Made by a program: the position numbers and the translations under genes. A model generated the notes under the pieces. The model made no database searches. It saw only the letters and a program-made list of their open reading frames with translations, and was not told where the DNA came from. Shown here one piece after another: positions 35,070 through 49,978 of a DNA stretch of 64,000 bases. Each line of letters begins with the position of its first letter. Position 1 is the stretch's first letter. Source of the DNA: Pegea sp. RAD2-039. Lineage: Eukaryota > Chordata > Thaliacea > Salpida > Salpidae. The stretch spans positions 1 to 64,000 of the forward strand of contig JAQGEQ010000345.1 of assembly GCA_034620365.1 (NCBI GenBank). The letters run 5' to 3'.

Positions 35070-38000
35070 TCAAGTATTTAGGTAATCATTGCAGCTCTTC
35101 CCATTCATTGTCTTCCTGAATGTTTCTTGGATGACCTCTTCTAAAATATGCTCAAATAATCTCATCAGCTCTTAAAATGTCAAGGCTTACTACCTACACA
35201 TTTTGAACAAACTACTATCTCTAATTCTTCTGCACCTTCACACCATCAGCTAGCCCAAAACTGTTGCTTGTTCCGATGGGCATTTTCCAGTGACACTGAT
35301 TGCTTAAAAGCTTCTTCCAATGTTAAAGTTTCAAGCTGGAACAACCTTTGCATAAAATTTTTGAGATTTATATATCTGTAAAAGAATCCCTGATCATACC
35401 ATTCCTGTGTTTGCTGCTGAGGCGGTTTTATGATCACAGTTCTTGGCCAGACGTACCAAAGTTCATCGAACGCCTCTAAAAGATTGACTCCACTATCAAA
35501 TATGCATGCGAATAACCATTCATCTCATTGGTGTTCGAAGTATTAAATGAAATCTAATTTAAAATCTCATTAAAAATCAAATTATTCAACCTGTTAAAAC
35601 CAACCAATAAAATCCAAGAAGTCATTCTCTCTCAATTAGAGTCTGTAAGCTGCTCCGCTTCCTGATGCTTCAACAATCTTCTAACAGCATCTACTCCTGC
35701 CAGTACTTTCTAAATAGTAGACAGATTCCAATTCTGGCTGTGAGATTTCATCTCATTTAACAAAAACCTTAAAAACCTGAGAAGTCAAATGGTTAGTTAC
35801 CTGAAGGATTAAGGTGATTCCGCTTCATAACATTTGTGATTCAATTGAAGATCCATTCACCAGAAAAAAATCATCTCAAGTGACTGAAAAGTTAACTTTA
35901 CTACTAACAAAGCTCTGAAAATATCAGGTATCTGAAAGACTTAAATAGCTTGCCTGCAGTAGAGATATCCACCAGCACAGTTCAAAATCCTGGAAAACTG
36001 AGTAAGCTCCCGTACTTCATGTCTTTATGTAATCTTTGCAACTCTATCCATTCTTTTCCTTCCTGACATTTTATTTAGAGACCTCTTCGGAAGATGAGAG
36101 CCTCGACTTTACTGTCTCCTTTCCCTAGATTCTACAAAATATTAAATCAAAATTAGCATCTTCTACAATTGTGAGATTTGCTATCTCTTTAATTTGAAAA
36201 AAAAAATACTTTGATGGCTGCTATTATGGATTCTGCTTTGTTCTCAACATCATGTTCCATTGAGTTAACTGCTTCATCTACATCATTTCAAGCTTGAACA
36301 ACCTTTGAATAAGATTTATGAAAAAATACATCTGTAAAAGAATCCCTGATCATACCATTCATGTGTTTTGCTGCTAAGGTGGTCTTCTGATCACAGTTCT
36401 TGGCCAGACGTACCAAAGTTCATCGAACGCCTCTAAAAGATTGACTCCACTATCAAATATGCATGCGAATAACCATTCATCTCATTGGTGTTCGAGGTAA
36501 TAAATGAAATCTAATATGGAATCTCATTAATAATCAAAGTATACAACCTGTTAAAACCAACCAATAATATCCAAGAAGTCATTCTCTCTCAATTAGAGTC
36601 TGTAAGCTGCTCTGCTTCCTGAAGCTTCAACAATCTTCTAACAGCATCTACTCCTGCCAGTACTTTCTAAATAGTAGATAGATTCAAATTCAGGCCATGA
36701 GATTTCATCTTATTTAACAAAAACCTTAAAAATCTGAGAAGTCAAATGGTTAGTTACCTGAAGGATTAAGTTAATTCCGCTTCATAACATTTTTGATTCA
36801 ATTGAAGATCCATTCACCCAAGAAATATCATCTCAAGAACTGAAAATTTAATTTTACTACTAACAAAGCTGTGAAAATATCAGTTATCTGAAAGACATAA
36901 ATAGCTTATCTGTAGTGAGATAACCACCAGCACAGTTCAAAATCCTGGAAAACTGAGTAAGCTCCCGTACTTCATGTCTTTATGTAATCATTGCAACTCT
37001 ATCCATTCTTTACCTCCTGACAGTTTATTTAGAGACCTCTTCGGAAGATGAGAGCCTCACTTTACTGTCTGCTTTCCCTAGATTCTACAAAATATTAAAT
37101 CAAAATTAGCATCTTCTACAATTGTGAGATTTGCTATCTCTTTAATTTGAAAAAAAAAAATACTTTGATGGCTGCTATTGTGGATTCTGCTTTGTTCTCA
37201 ACATGATGTTCCATTGAGTTAACTGCTTCATCTACATCATTTCAAGCTTGAACAACCTTTGAATAAAATTTATGAAAAAATACATCTGTAAAATAATCCC
37301 TGATCATACCATTCATGTGTTTTGCTGCTGAGGCGGTTTTATGATCACAGTTCTTGGCCAGACGTACCAAAGTTCATCGAACGCCTCTAAAAGATTGACT
37401 CCATTATCAAATATGCATGCGAATAACCATTCATCTCATTGGTGTTCGTGGCATTAAATGAAATCTAATTTGAAATCTCATTAAAAATCATAGTACCCAA
37501 CCTGTTACAACCAACCAATAAAATCCAAGAAGTCATTCTCTCTCAGATGGAGTCTGCAAGCCGCTCTGCTTCCTGATGCTTCAACAATCTTCTAACAGCA
37601 TCTACTCCTGCCAGTACTTTCTAAATAGTAGACAGATTCCAATTCTGGCTGTGAAATTTCATCTTATTTAACAAAAACCTTAAAAATCTGAGAAGTCAAA
37701 TGGTTAGTTACCTGAAGGATTAAGGTAATTCCGCTTCATAACATTTGTGATTCAATTGAAGATCCATTCACCCAAGAAATATCATCTCAAGAACTGAAAA
37801 GTTAACCTTACTACTAACAAATCTCTGAAAATATCAGTTATCTGAAAGACTTAAATAGCTAGCCTGCAGTGAGATAACCACCAGCACAGTTCAAACTCCT
37901 GGAAAACTGAGTAAGCTCCCGTACTTCATGTCTTTATGTAATCATTGCAACTCTATCCATTCTTTCCCTCCTGACAGTTTATTTAGAGACCTCTTCGGAA

Positions 38001-41000
38001 GATGAGAGCCTCGACTTTACTGTCTCCTTTCCCTAGATTCTACAAAATATTAAATCAAAATTAGCATCTTCTACAATTGTGAGATTTGCTATCTCTTTTA
38101 TTTGAAAAAAAATACTTTCATGGCTGCTATTATGGATTCTGCTTTGTTCTCAACATGATGTTCCATTGAGTTAACTGCTTCATCTACATCATTTCAAGCT
38201 TGAACAACCTTTGAATAAGATTTATGAAAAAATACATCTGTAAAAGAATCCCTGATCATACCATTCATGTGTTTTGCTGCTAAGGTGGTCTTCTGATCAC
38301 AGTTCTTAGCCAGACGTACCAAAGTTCATCGAACGCCTCTAAAAGATTGACTCCACTATCAAATATGCATGCAAAAACCATTCATCTCATTGGTGTTCGA
38401 GGTAATAAATGAAATCTAATATGGAATCTCATTAATAATCAAAGTATACAACCTGTTAAAACCAACCAATAAAATCCAAGAAGTCATTCTCTCTCAATTA
38501 GAGTCTGTAAGCTGCTCCGCTTCCTGATGCTTCAACAATCTTCTAAAGGCATCTACTCCTGCCAGTACTTTCTAAATAGTAGACAGATTCAAATTCAAGC
38601 CATGAAATTTCATCTTATTTAACAAAAACCTTAACAACCTGAGAAGTCAAATGGTTAGTTACCTGAAAGATTAAGGTAATTCCGCTTCATAACATTTTTG
38701 ATTCAATTGAAGATCCATTCACCAGAAAAAAATTATCTCAAGTGACTGAAATGTTAACTTTACTACTAACAAAGCTCTGAAAATATCAGTTATCTGAAAG
38801 ACTTAAATAGATTGCCTGCAGTAGAGATATCCACCAGCACAGTTCAAAATCCTGGATAGCTGAGTAAGCTCCCGTACTTCATGTCTTTATGTAATCATTG
38901 CAACTCTATCCATTCTTTTCCTTCCTGACAGTTTGTTTAGAGACCTCTTCGGAAGATGAGAGCCTCGACTTTACTGTTTCCTTTCCCTAGATTCTACAAA
39001 ATATTAAATCAAAATTAGCATCTTCTACAATTGTAAGATTTGCTATCTCTTTAATTTGAAAAAAAAATACTTTGATGGTTGCTATTGTGGACTCTATTTT
39101 GTTCTCAACATGATGTTCCATTGAGTTAACTGCTTCATGTACATCATTTCAAGCTTGAACAACCTTTGAATAAGATTTATGAAAAAATACATCTGTAAAA
39201 GAATCCCTGATCATACCATTCATGTGTTTTGCTGCTGAGGCGGTTTTATGATCACAGTTCTTGGCCAGACGTACCAACATTCATCGAACGCCTCTAAAAG
39301 ACTGACTCCACTATCAAATATGCATGCGAATAACCATTCATCTCATTGGTGTTCGAGGTAATAAATGAAATCTAATTTGAAATCTCATTAATAATCAAAG
39401 TATACAACCTGTTAAAATTAACCAATAAAATCCAAGAAGTCATTCTCTCTCACTTAGAGTCTATAAGCTGCTCCGCTTCCTGATGCTTCAACAATCTTCT
39501 AAAGGCTTCTACTCCTGCCAGTACTTCTAATAAGTAGACAAATTCCAATTCTGGCTGTGAAATTTCATCTTATTTAACAAAAACCTTAAAAACCTGAGAA
39601 GTCAAATGGTTAGTTACTTGAAGAATTAAGGTAATTCCGCTTCATAACATTTTTGATTCAATTGAAGATCCATTCACCCAAGAAATATCATCTCAAGTGA
39701 CTGAAAAGTTAACTTTACTACTAACAAAGCTCTCAAAATATCAGTTATCTAAAAGAATTAAATAGCTAGCCTGCAGTGAGATAACCACCAGCACAGTTCA
39801 AAATCCTGGAAAACTGAGTAAGCTCCCGTACTTCATGTCTTTATGTAATCATTGCAACTCTATCCATTCTTTTCCTTCCTGACAGTTTGTTTAGAGACCT
39901 CTTCGGAAGATGAGAGCCTCGACTTTACTGTTTCCTTTCCCTAGATTCTACATAATATTAAATCAAAATTAGCATCTTCTACAATTGTGAGATTTGCTAT
40001 CTCTTTAATTTGAAAAAAAAATACTTTGATGGCTGCTATTGTGGATTCTGCTTTGTTCTCAACATGATGTTCCATTGAGTTAACTGCTTCATCTACATCA
40101 TTTCAAGCTTGAACAACCTTTGAATAAAATTTATGAAAAAATACATCTGTAAAAGAATCCCTGATCATACCATTCATGTGTTTTGCTGCTGAGGCGGTTT
40201 TATGATCACAGTTCTTGGCCAGACGTACCAAAGTTCATCGAACGCCTCTAAAAGATTGACTCCACTATCAAATATGCATGCGAATAACCATTCATCTCAT
40301 TGGTGTTCGAGGTAATAAATGAAATCTAATATGGAATCTCATTAATAATCAAAGTATACAACCTGTTAAAACCAACCATTAAAATCCAAGAAGTCATTCT
40401 CTCTCTATTAGAGTCTGTAAGCTGATCCGCTTCCTGATGCTTCAACAATCTTCTAACAGCATCTACTCCTGCCAGTACTTTCTAAATAGTAGACAGATTC
40501 CAATTCTGGCTGTGAAATTTCATCTTATTTAACAAAAACCTTAAAAATCTGAGAAGTCAAATGGTTAGTTACCTGAAGGATTAAGGTAATTCCGCTTCAT
40601 AACATTTGTGATTCAATTGAAGATCCATTCACCAGAAAAAAATCATCTCAAGTGACTGAAAAGTTACATTTACTACTAACAAAGCTCTGAAAATATCCAG
40701 TATCTGAAAGACTTAAATAGTTTGCCTGCAGTGAGATAACCACCAGCACAGTTCAAAATCCTGGAAAACTGAGTAAGCTCCCGTACTTCATGTCTTTATG
40801 TAATCATTGCAACTCTATCCATTCTTTACCTCCTGACAGTTTCTTTGAAGACGTTTTGGGAAGATGACAGCTGCGACTTTAGTCTCTCTTCTCCCTAGAT
40901 TCTACAAAATATTAAATCCAATTTATCATCTTTTACAATTGTGAGATTTGCTATCTCTTTAATTTGAAAAAAAAAATACTTTGATGGCTGCTATTGTGGA

Positions 41001-44000
41001 TTCTGCTTTGTTCTCAACATGATGTTCCATTGAGTTAACTGCTTCATCTACATCATTTCAAGCTTGAACAACCTTTGAATAAGATTTATGAAAAAATACA
41101 TCTGTAAAAGAATCCCTGATCATACCATTCATGTGTTTTGCTGCTGAGGCGGTCTTCTGATCACAGTTCTTGGCCAGACGTACCAAAGTTCATCGAACGC
41201 CTCTAAAAGATTGACTCCACTATCAAATATGCATGCGAATAACCATTCATCTCATGGGTGTTCGAGGTAATAAATGAAATCTAATATGGAATCTCATTAA
41301 TAATCAAAGTATACAACCTGTTAAAACCAACCAATAAAATCCAAGAAGTCATTCTCTCTCAATTAGAGTCTATAAGCTGCTCTGCTTCCTGATGATTCAA
41401 CAATCATCTAACAGCATTTACTCCTGCCAGTACTTTCCAAATAGTAGATTGATTCCAATTCTGGCCATGAAATTTCATCTTATTTAACAAAAACCTTAAA
41501 AACCTGAGAAGTCAAATGGTTAGTTACCTGAAGGATTAAGGTAATTCCGCTTCATAACATTTGTGATTCAATTGAAGATCCATTCATCCAAGAAATATCA
41601 TCTCAAGTGACTGAAAAGTTAATTTTACTACTAACAAAGCTGTGAAAATATCAGGTATCTGAAAGACTTAAATAGCTTGCCTGCAGTGAGATATCCACCA
41701 GCACAGTTCAAAATCCTGGAAAACTGAGTAAGCTCCCGTACTTCATGTCTTTATGTAATCATTGCAACTCTATCCATTGTTTACCTCTTGACAGTTTCTT
41801 TGAAGACGTTTTGGGAAGATGAGAGCCGCTACTTTAGTGTCTCTTTTCCTAGATTCTACAAAATATTAAATCCAAATTATCATCTTTTACAATTGTGAGA
41901 TTTGCAATCTCTTTAATTTGAAAAAAAAATACTTTGATGGCTGCTATTGTGGATTCTGCTTTGTTCTCAACATGATGTTCCATTGAGTTAACTGCTTCAT
42001 CTACATCATTTCAAGCTTGAACAACCTTTGAATAAGATTTATGAAAAAATACATCTGTAAAGAATCCCTGATCATACCATTCATGTGTTTTGCTGCTGAG
42101 GCGGTTTTATGATCACAGTTCTTGGCCAGACGTACCAAAGTTCATCGAACGCCTCTAAAAGATTGACTCCACTATCAAATATGCATGCGAATAACCATTC
42201 ATCTCATTGGTGTTCGAGGTAATAAATGAAATCTAATATGGAATCTCATTAATAATCAAAGTATACAACCTGTTAAAACCAACCAATAAAATCCAAGAAG
42301 TCATTCTCTCTCAATTAGAGTCTGTAAGCTGCTCTGCTTCCTGATGATTCAACAATCATCTAACAGCATTTACTCCTGCCAGTACTTTCCAAATAGTAGA
42401 TTGATTCCAATTCTGGCCATGAAATTTCATCTTATTTAACAAAAACCTTAAAAACCTGAGGAGTCAAATGGTTAGTTACCTGAAAGATTAAGGTAATTCC
42501 GCTTCATAACATTTGTGATTCAATTGAAGATCCATTCACCAGAAAAAAATCATCTCAAGTGACTGAAAAGTTACTTTTACTACTAACAAAGCTCTGAAAA
42601 TATCAGGTATCTGAAAGACTTAAATAGCTTGCCTGCAGTGAGATAACCACCAGCACAGTTCAAACTCATGGAAAACTGAGTAAGCTCCCGTACTTCATGT
42701 CTTTATGTAATCATTGCAACTCTATCCATTCTTTACCTCCTGACAGTTTCTTTGAAGACGTTTTGGGAAGATGACAGCCGCGACTTTAGTGTCTCTTTTC
42801 CCTAGATTCTACAAAATATTAAATCCAAATTATCATCTTTTACAATTGTGAGATTTGCTATCTCTTTAATTTGAAAAAAAAAATACTTTGATGGCTGCTA
42901 TTGTGGATTCTGCTTTGTTCTCAACATGATGTTCCATTGAGTTAACTGCTTCATCTACATCATTTCAAGCTTGAACAACCTTTGAATAAAATTTATGAAA
43001 AATACATCTGTAAAAGAATCCCTGATCATACCATTCATGTGTTTTGCTGCTGAGGCGGTTTTATGATCACAGTTCTTGGCCAGACGTACCAAAGTTCATC
43101 GAACGCCTCTAAAAGATTGACTCCACTATCAAATATGCATGCGAATAACCATTCATCTCATGGGTGTTCGAGGTAATAAATGAAATCTAATATGGAATCT
43201 CATTAATAATCAAAGTATACAACCTGTTAAAACCAACCAATAAAATCCAAGAAGTCATTCTCTCTCAATTAGAGTCTGTAAGCTGCTCTGCTTCCTGATG
43301 ATTCAACAATCATCTAACAGCATTTACTCCTGCCAGTACTTTCCAAATAGTAGATTGATTCCAATTCTGGCCATGAAATTTCATCTTATTTAACAAAAAC
43401 CTTAAAAACCTGAGGAGTCAAATGGTTAGTTACCTGAAAGATTAAGGTAATTCCGCTTCATAACATTTGTGATTCAATTGAAGATCCATTCACCAGAAAA
43501 AAATCATCTCAAGTGACTGAAAAGTTACTTTTACTACTAACAAAGCTCTGAAAATATCAGGTATCTGAAAGACTTAAATAGCTTGCCTGCAGTGAGATAA
43601 CCACCAGCACAGTTCAAACTCATGGAAAACTGAGTAAGCTCCCGTACTTCATGTCTTTATGTAATCATTGCAACTCTATCCATTCTTTACCTCCTGACAG
43701 TTTCTTTGAAGACGTTTTGGGAAGATGACAGCCGCGACTTTAGTGTCTCTTTTCCCTAGATTCTACAAAATATTAAATCCAAATTATCATCTTTTACAAT
43801 TGTGAGATTTGCTATCTCTTTAATTTGAAAAAAAAATACTTTGATGGCTGCTATTGTGGATTCTGCTTTGTTCTCAACATGATGTTCCATTGAGTTAACT
43901 GCTTCATCTACATCATTTCAAGCTTGAACAACCTTTGAATAAGATTTATGAAAAAATACATCTGTAAAAGAATCCCTGATCATACCATTCATGTGTTTTG

Positions 44001-46182
44001 CTGCTGAGGCGGTTTTATGATCACAGTTCTTGGCCAGACGTACCAAAGTTCATCGAACGCCTCTAAAAGATTGACTCCACTATCAAATATGCATGCGAAT
44101 AACCATTCATCTCATGGGTGTTCGAGGTAATAAATGAAATCTAATATGGAATCTCATTAATAATCAAAGTATACAACCTGTTAAAACCAACCAATAAAAT
44201 CCAAGAAGTCATTCTCTCTCAATTAGAGTCTGTAAGCTGCTCTGCTTCCTGATGATTCAACAATCATCTAACAGCATTTACTCCTGCCAGTACTTTCCAA
44301 ATAGTAGATTGATTCCAATTCTGGCCATGAAATTTCATCTTATTTAACAAAAACCTTAAAAACCTGAGGAGTCAAATGGTTAGTTACCTGAAAGATTAAG
44401 GTAATTCCGCTTCATAACATTTGTGATTCAATTGAAGATCCATTCACCCAAGAAATATCATCTCAAGAACTGAAAAGTTAACTTTACTACTAACAAAGCT
44501 GTGAAAATATCAGTTATCTGAAAGACATAAATAGCTTGCCTGCAGTAGAGAAATCCACCAGCACAGTTCAAAATCCTGGAAAACTGAGTAAGCTCCCGTA
44601 CTTCATGTCTTTATGTAATCATTGCAGCTCTATCCATTCTTTTCCTTCCTGACAGTTTATTTAGAGACCTCTTCGGAAGATGAGAGCCTCGACTTTACTG
44701 TTTCCTTTCCCTAGATTATACAAAATATTAAATCAAAATTAGCATCTTCTACAATTGTGAGATTTGCTATCTCTTTAATTTGAAAAAAAAATACTTTGAT
44801 GGCTGCTATTATGGATTCTGCTTTGTTCTCAACATGATGTTCCATTGAGTTAGCTGCTTCATCTACATCATTTCAAGCTTGAACAACCTTTGAAAAAGAT
44901 TTATGAAAAAATACATCTGTAAAAGAATCCCTGATCATACCATTCATGTGTTTTGCTGCTGAGGCGGTTTTATGATCACAGTTCTTGGCCAGACGTACCA
45001 AAGTTCATCGAATGCCTCTAAAAGATTGACTCCACTATCAAATATGCATGCAAATAACCATTCATCTCATTGGTGTTCGAGGTATTAAATGAAATCTAAT
45101 TTGAAATCTCATTAAAAATCAAATTATTCAACCTGTTAAAACCAACCAATTAAATCCAAGAATTCATTCTCTCTCAATTAAAGTCTTTAAGCTGCTCCGC
45201 TTCCTGATGCTTCAACAATCTTCTAAAGGCATCTACTCCTGCCAGTACTTTTTAAATAGTAGACAGATTCCAATTCAGGCTGTGAGATTTCATCTTATTT
45301 AACAAAAACCTTAAAAACCTGAGGAGTCAAATGGTTAGTTACCTGAAGGATTAAGGTAATTCCGCTTCATAACATTTGTGATTCAGTGGAAGATCCATTC
45401 ACCAGAAAAAAATCATCTCAAGTGACTAAAAAGTTAACTTTACTACTAACAAAGCTCTGAAAATATCCAGTATCTGAAAGACTTAAATAGCTTGCCTGCA
45501 GTAGAGATATCCACCAGCGCAGTTCAAACTCATGGAAAACTCAGTAAGCTCCCGTACTTCATGTCTTTATGTAATCATTGCAACTCTATCCATTCTTTTC
45601 CTTCCTGACAGTTTGTTTAGAGACCTCTTCGGAAGATGAGAGCCTCGACTTTACTGTTTCCTTTCCCTAGTTTCTACAAAGTATTAAATCAAAATTAGCA
45701 TCTTCTACAATTGTGAGATTTGCTATCTCTTTAATTTGAAAAAAAAATACTTTGATGGTTGCTATTGTGGATTCTGCTTTGTTCTCAACATGATGTTCCA
45801 TTGAGTTAACTGCTTCATCTACATCATTTCAAGCTTGAACAACCTTTGAATAAGATTTATGAAAAAATACATCTGTAAAAGAATCCCTGATCATACCATT
45901 GATGTGTTTTGCTGCTGAGGCGGTTTTATGATCACAGTTCTTGGCCAGACGTACCAAAGTTCATCGAACGCCTCTAAAAGATTGACTCCACTATCAAATA
46001 TGCATGCGAATAACCATTCATCTCATTGGTGTTCGAGGTAATAAATGAAATCTAATATGGAATCTCATTAATAATCAAAGTATACAACCTGTTAAAACCA
46101 ACCAATAAAATCCAAGAAGTCATTCTCTCTCAATTAGAGTCTGTAAGCTGCTCTGCTTCCTGAAGCTTCAACAATCAACAAG
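35070..46182. repeat. Satellite array 1: about 954-bp unit, about 11.6 copies
   Basis: The anchor GTTCTTGGCCAGACGTACC recurs at 35,439, 36,396, 37,350, 38,302, 39,257, 40,211, 41,166, 42,118, 43,072, 44,026, 44,981 and 45,937, spacing 952-957 nt. Units are visibly more GC-rich than the flanks and mostly well above 90% alike. The first unit (35,070-35,430) is strongly diverged to the left of the anchor. The right end stops mid-unit at 46,182. Each unit has an A-tract of variable length (A7-A10) after TTTAATTTG. Confidence 0.95.
35246..35524 (-). pseudogene. Gag-like open frame in the first satellite unit
   Basis: A 92-codon frame is open from 35,524 to a stop at 35,246 (minus strand). Readable parts: FDSGVNLLEAFDELWYVWP, then EWYDQGFFYRYINLK, then LTLEEAFKQSVSLENA. 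The last block resembles the end of Ty3/gypsy-type gag capsid regions, where a FV-x-GL segment is followed by LTLEKALxIAxSLE-like sequence. There is no start codon at the beginning and no zinc knuckle or protease follows. All other units carry one extra A in this frame (GCAGCAAAACACATG instead of GCAGCAAACACAGG), which breaks it. The gag assignment rests on motif resemblance only. Confidence 0.4.
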
Positions 46183-47279
46183 ATTTATCAGAAAAATAAA
46201 ATCTAGAAAACAAAATTATCCAAAGATTTTTTATAAAACAAACTCTTATAGAATTGTTATTTAATTAGTCTATAACAAAATAAAAATTAGTTTAAGGAAC
46301 AAAACCTAAGAGTAAGCAAAAATCTTTTTGAAACAGAATAGCAATGAATGAAATTAAACCTAATTTTGTTATTATCAACTTTAAGAATTTTCAAAGGCAA
46401 GTTTTTAAAAGTTACATTATAATTTTTAAAGTAGTTACATTTCTGAGGTACATGCTTTTAGATATAACACCATGTTTCTAATTAAATTAATTTTTATTTG
46501 CTGTACAAATTCCTTATAAAATTGAAACTTCATTGGAAAAAATCTTTATTATAATTTTATACTTATATAAAAGGAAATTATATGCTAACTAAATTTACAT
46601 TATTAAATAGAAAAAATTATCAAAACTAAAAAAATTCCAAAATAATTAGATATTATTTAGTACGTTTACTAATAAGTATACTTAATTTGCAATTGAATTT
46701 TAATTAAAGTTTAATACCTTGAAATAATAAAATGAAACTTGTCATAAATTAAACAAACATTTTAAGAAGCTGTAAAAACAAGTAATAAAAATGGCTTTCA
46801 ACTATTACGTATTATGATTTTCCGAAACTTAGTTCACAATTTTTTGATATTTTTTATTTTTTTTACTTTAATTTCTGTACTTTAGGAGTATTTTACACCA
46901 AACGTGAATCAAAATGTAATATTTGATCTTTTGAATTACAATTAGCTTTTGAAACAATTCATAACTAAAACATGAAAATGAAGTTGAATTTTTTAACATT
47001 TTGTTGTGCAGTAAAAACTAATTATAATTTTGAAGAACAAAAAACAAAGTTAGATTTCTGATTTAAAAATTTAAAGTGAATAAATTATGTTTAGTATGTA
47101 TTAAGTTACCTTAAGCAAAACTCTGTGTTAATAAAAATATCCATTAATTGTAATAGCTGTATATAAATTCAAGTCTTTTAAGTAAAAGCACTGAAAATGA
47201 AACTATAAAAGCATTTTTACTTTGGTTATTTACAAAAGTAAGTAATAAGTACTTAATCTCATTCGACCTTTTCTTTCAA

Positions 47280-48125
47280 TACAATTGAAATTAAAGTGAG
47301 CAAAATTGATTATCCTTCAAATTCCTCGAATCAATACTCCATCAATGGATTTATTATTTAACGATTATCTTCGGTCCTAGACCTTGGCATTAATCTAACA
47401 TCTGACTTTAAATGGCGCAATAATGTTTTCAACATCTTTCGAAAATCAATCAACCTTGTCTTCCTTATTACAAAGACCTTTAATTCTAATAACAATGTTA
47501 GTGCATGAATGCCATATGAAATTCGTGATATAGAAAAAATTGAGTCTGTTCAGGCAACATTTACGAAATTGGTATCCAGGAAACTTAATATTAAATATAA
47601 TAGTTACAAACATCGTCTCAGTTTCTTCAATTTAGATGCTTTGAAAACTCGACAGAGTAAATAAGACTTAATTTTTTGATTATCCACAATTTGATTAACC
47701 TTCAGTTTGATGATTTCTTTTTCATTAATCCTTCTTTCAAGTTATATCAGCTCAGACGACACACATTTCATCTTAATGACCCTATATAACCTTGCATATT
47801 AATCAAAGCAAAATTTTTCACTATCGCAAAATTAGTATATGGAACCAGCTACCATCAGACTTTGTCATAATCACTGGCATTGTTCAAGCAGAAGTTGAAC
47901 CGTTATAACATTGCCAACACATACATTTCTAAACAGTGAATTTTTCTCTTCTTTGCAATTATTCACTGTTATATACTTTGAGTGGTACCGAAATGCCATG
48001 TGTTACTTTCTTTGCTTTCTATATTTTTGAATAATAAGATGTCACTTGTGAGAATGTGTGTTAGCGCGAGGTGCTTTCTTCATGCACCCTTCTTCGCTTT
48101 TATTGTAACAAATAAATGAATTATT
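47280..48125 (+). mobile_element. Non-LTR retrotransposon, C-terminal ORF and 3' UTR
   Basis: Readable blocks are those following the reverse transcriptase domain in jockey/CR1-type elements: DLGINLTSDFKWRNNV, FRKSINLVFLITKTFNS, then after a stop MPYEIRDIEKIESVQ, LVSRKLNIKY, KHRLSFFNLDALKTR. A degraded WNQLPSDFV-like end sits near 47,840-47,865. The 3' UTR ends with the GAGGTGC/GCACCC hairpin (48,068-48,089) and an AATAAATGAA tail. The reading frame has several stops, so the element is dead. Confidence 0.75.
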
Positions 48126-48194
48126 TTAAAGGAGCAACATCAAAAAGCATATAAAGATAAACGTTAGCTGCAAATGTTACCTTATTTTAACTAG

Positions 48195-48560
48195 ATATAT
48201 TTGTTTGAACTGCTTCACTCGACAACGACCTTCCATACATGATAAAGCAAAAATTATAAAGATCTAATAGTTGGCCATGAAGCAAGATTACACTTTTTAA
48301 GTCATCAAAGTTGATCAAAGCAGATAAATTGATGCAGGCACGCACGAACGACGCTCGAACGACTACAAAACCAGCAAAAATGACTTCAAGTAGAAAAACA
48401 TTATGCCTACCAGGTTCTAACTATGAGTTTATATTTCGAGTAAAGGGTCTTTTATAGGTGGTCTCTACCAAGAAAGCAGAATAATTATAGCTGAAGTTTA
48501 AAAGCTCTTTATTGCTTGGAAATGCGTCCACCTTGCCCTTACACTGATCATTTTTGAATC
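48195..48560 (-). mobile_element. tRNA-derived SINE, decayed copy 3
   Basis: Body blocks parallel those of 21,600-21,900: an AGCAAAAATTATAAAGATC block, GTTGGCCATGAAGCAAGATT, and GAAATGCGTCCACCTTG near the head. The A and B boxes are no longer recognisable. It lies about 70 nt after the retrotransposon tail. Confidence 0.45.
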
Positions 48561-49978
48561 ACATTAAAAAGCTAAGAAAATAAAAAGAATTATCATTTTT
48601 TTCAAAACTAAAATTTTTCTACAATTCTAAGCTTCCTATAGACTAAAAATGTTTAAATTAAGTTTTATGTTTAGAGTAAAAACTTGTAATGGTTAAAATT
48701 ATTGTAGTGTAAATGAAACGAAACGTGACATAAATAGCGGTTTTTCAAAAAAAATCATGCTTTATTATTTTATTATTTTAGTATTGCTCTAAAATGGAAA
48801 ATTGAAATATGATATTAAAAGCTGTAAATCTTGTTTATCAATCAAAAATTAAATAAAAAACTTTACATCATTTCATATTTCAGATAGATAGAACGATTTT
48901 GATATACTTTGTTTTTGTATAAACTTCATTAAAGTATAAAACTAAGTTTTATTTATCTTGTTCTGAATATTTTACGAGTTTCTGCTAAGACCATCAAAAT
49001 TCTCTTATGTGGAAAAATTTGAAATCTGTTGACGTCATTGCAAGATGAGTGAGAATTACAATCAAACAGCAAATCAAAACAGCTCACTGCGCCACCACTT
49101 GCTATTTTTAAAATAAAAGCAAAAATCAAGTCTGTGAAATATATACGAACGGAGTTGGTATTCCCTGATTCAAAAATTTCTCATTTTTCTAATAATTTTT
49201 ATCATAAATACTTTGAAAGAAATCAGTTCATCAAGCATCGTTGACAAAAAAAATGAGTAATGAAATAACAATTTTATAGAAAATAGAAATAACTTTGAAA
49301 CAACCATAATAAAGATAAGTGATAACTCTAATAACCTCTATCAAATATACAAAACTTAAAAAAAAAAGATTCAAAACACCTAACTTTGCAATAATTTTAC
49401 GTACTGTTAACTTTTTAGTTGTTTTAAGAGATTTAAGAATAAACTATCTATTGCATTGTCAAAAAGATCAAAACTTATTATTAATATCCTTAAAAACAAT
49501 TTCTTTTTATCAATGTAAATTATAGAACCAGAATAAAATAATAATTATAACCTGAACAATTTTTGTCAAAAAGTTTCATTTTAAGTAATTCTGAATAACT
49601 AGTACATAATTTAAAAATACTTAATCTATAGAAAAATCTTACATAGTTTTTTTAGATTAACCCCTAAACATAATTTATCTTATAAACATATTCTCAAACT
49701 AAATAACTTTCTTTTATGGTAATCTAAAGAAATAAATACGTAAATGTATTTGCAACAATAATAATTTAATAATATTGATTTAAATTTATTAAAAGTATGT
49801 AAGATTATAAACTAGAGACAAATTATGTGTATTTAAGTCGTTTAATTGCTAATCTGAAAGTCTAACCAATGATTTCCTTCAAATCCGATTGCGTTACCAA
49901 GGCTACAGCATAACATGCTATACTACTCCACCTATCGAGCGCAGAAATCGTTTCTGTTTAACTACATTTGTTCTACAA

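Noticed and set aside
35070-46182. Satellite units as LTRs of a retrotransposon cluster
   Set aside because: Units are directly contiguous, with no internal region, no TG...CA termini and no primer-binding site seen.
49319-49525. Identical 68-codon ORFs at 49,319 and 61,354
   Set aside because: Perfect conservation reflects the very recent 12-kb duplication of the whole block, not selection. The peptide is Lys/Leu/Ile-rich and lies in non-coding sequence.
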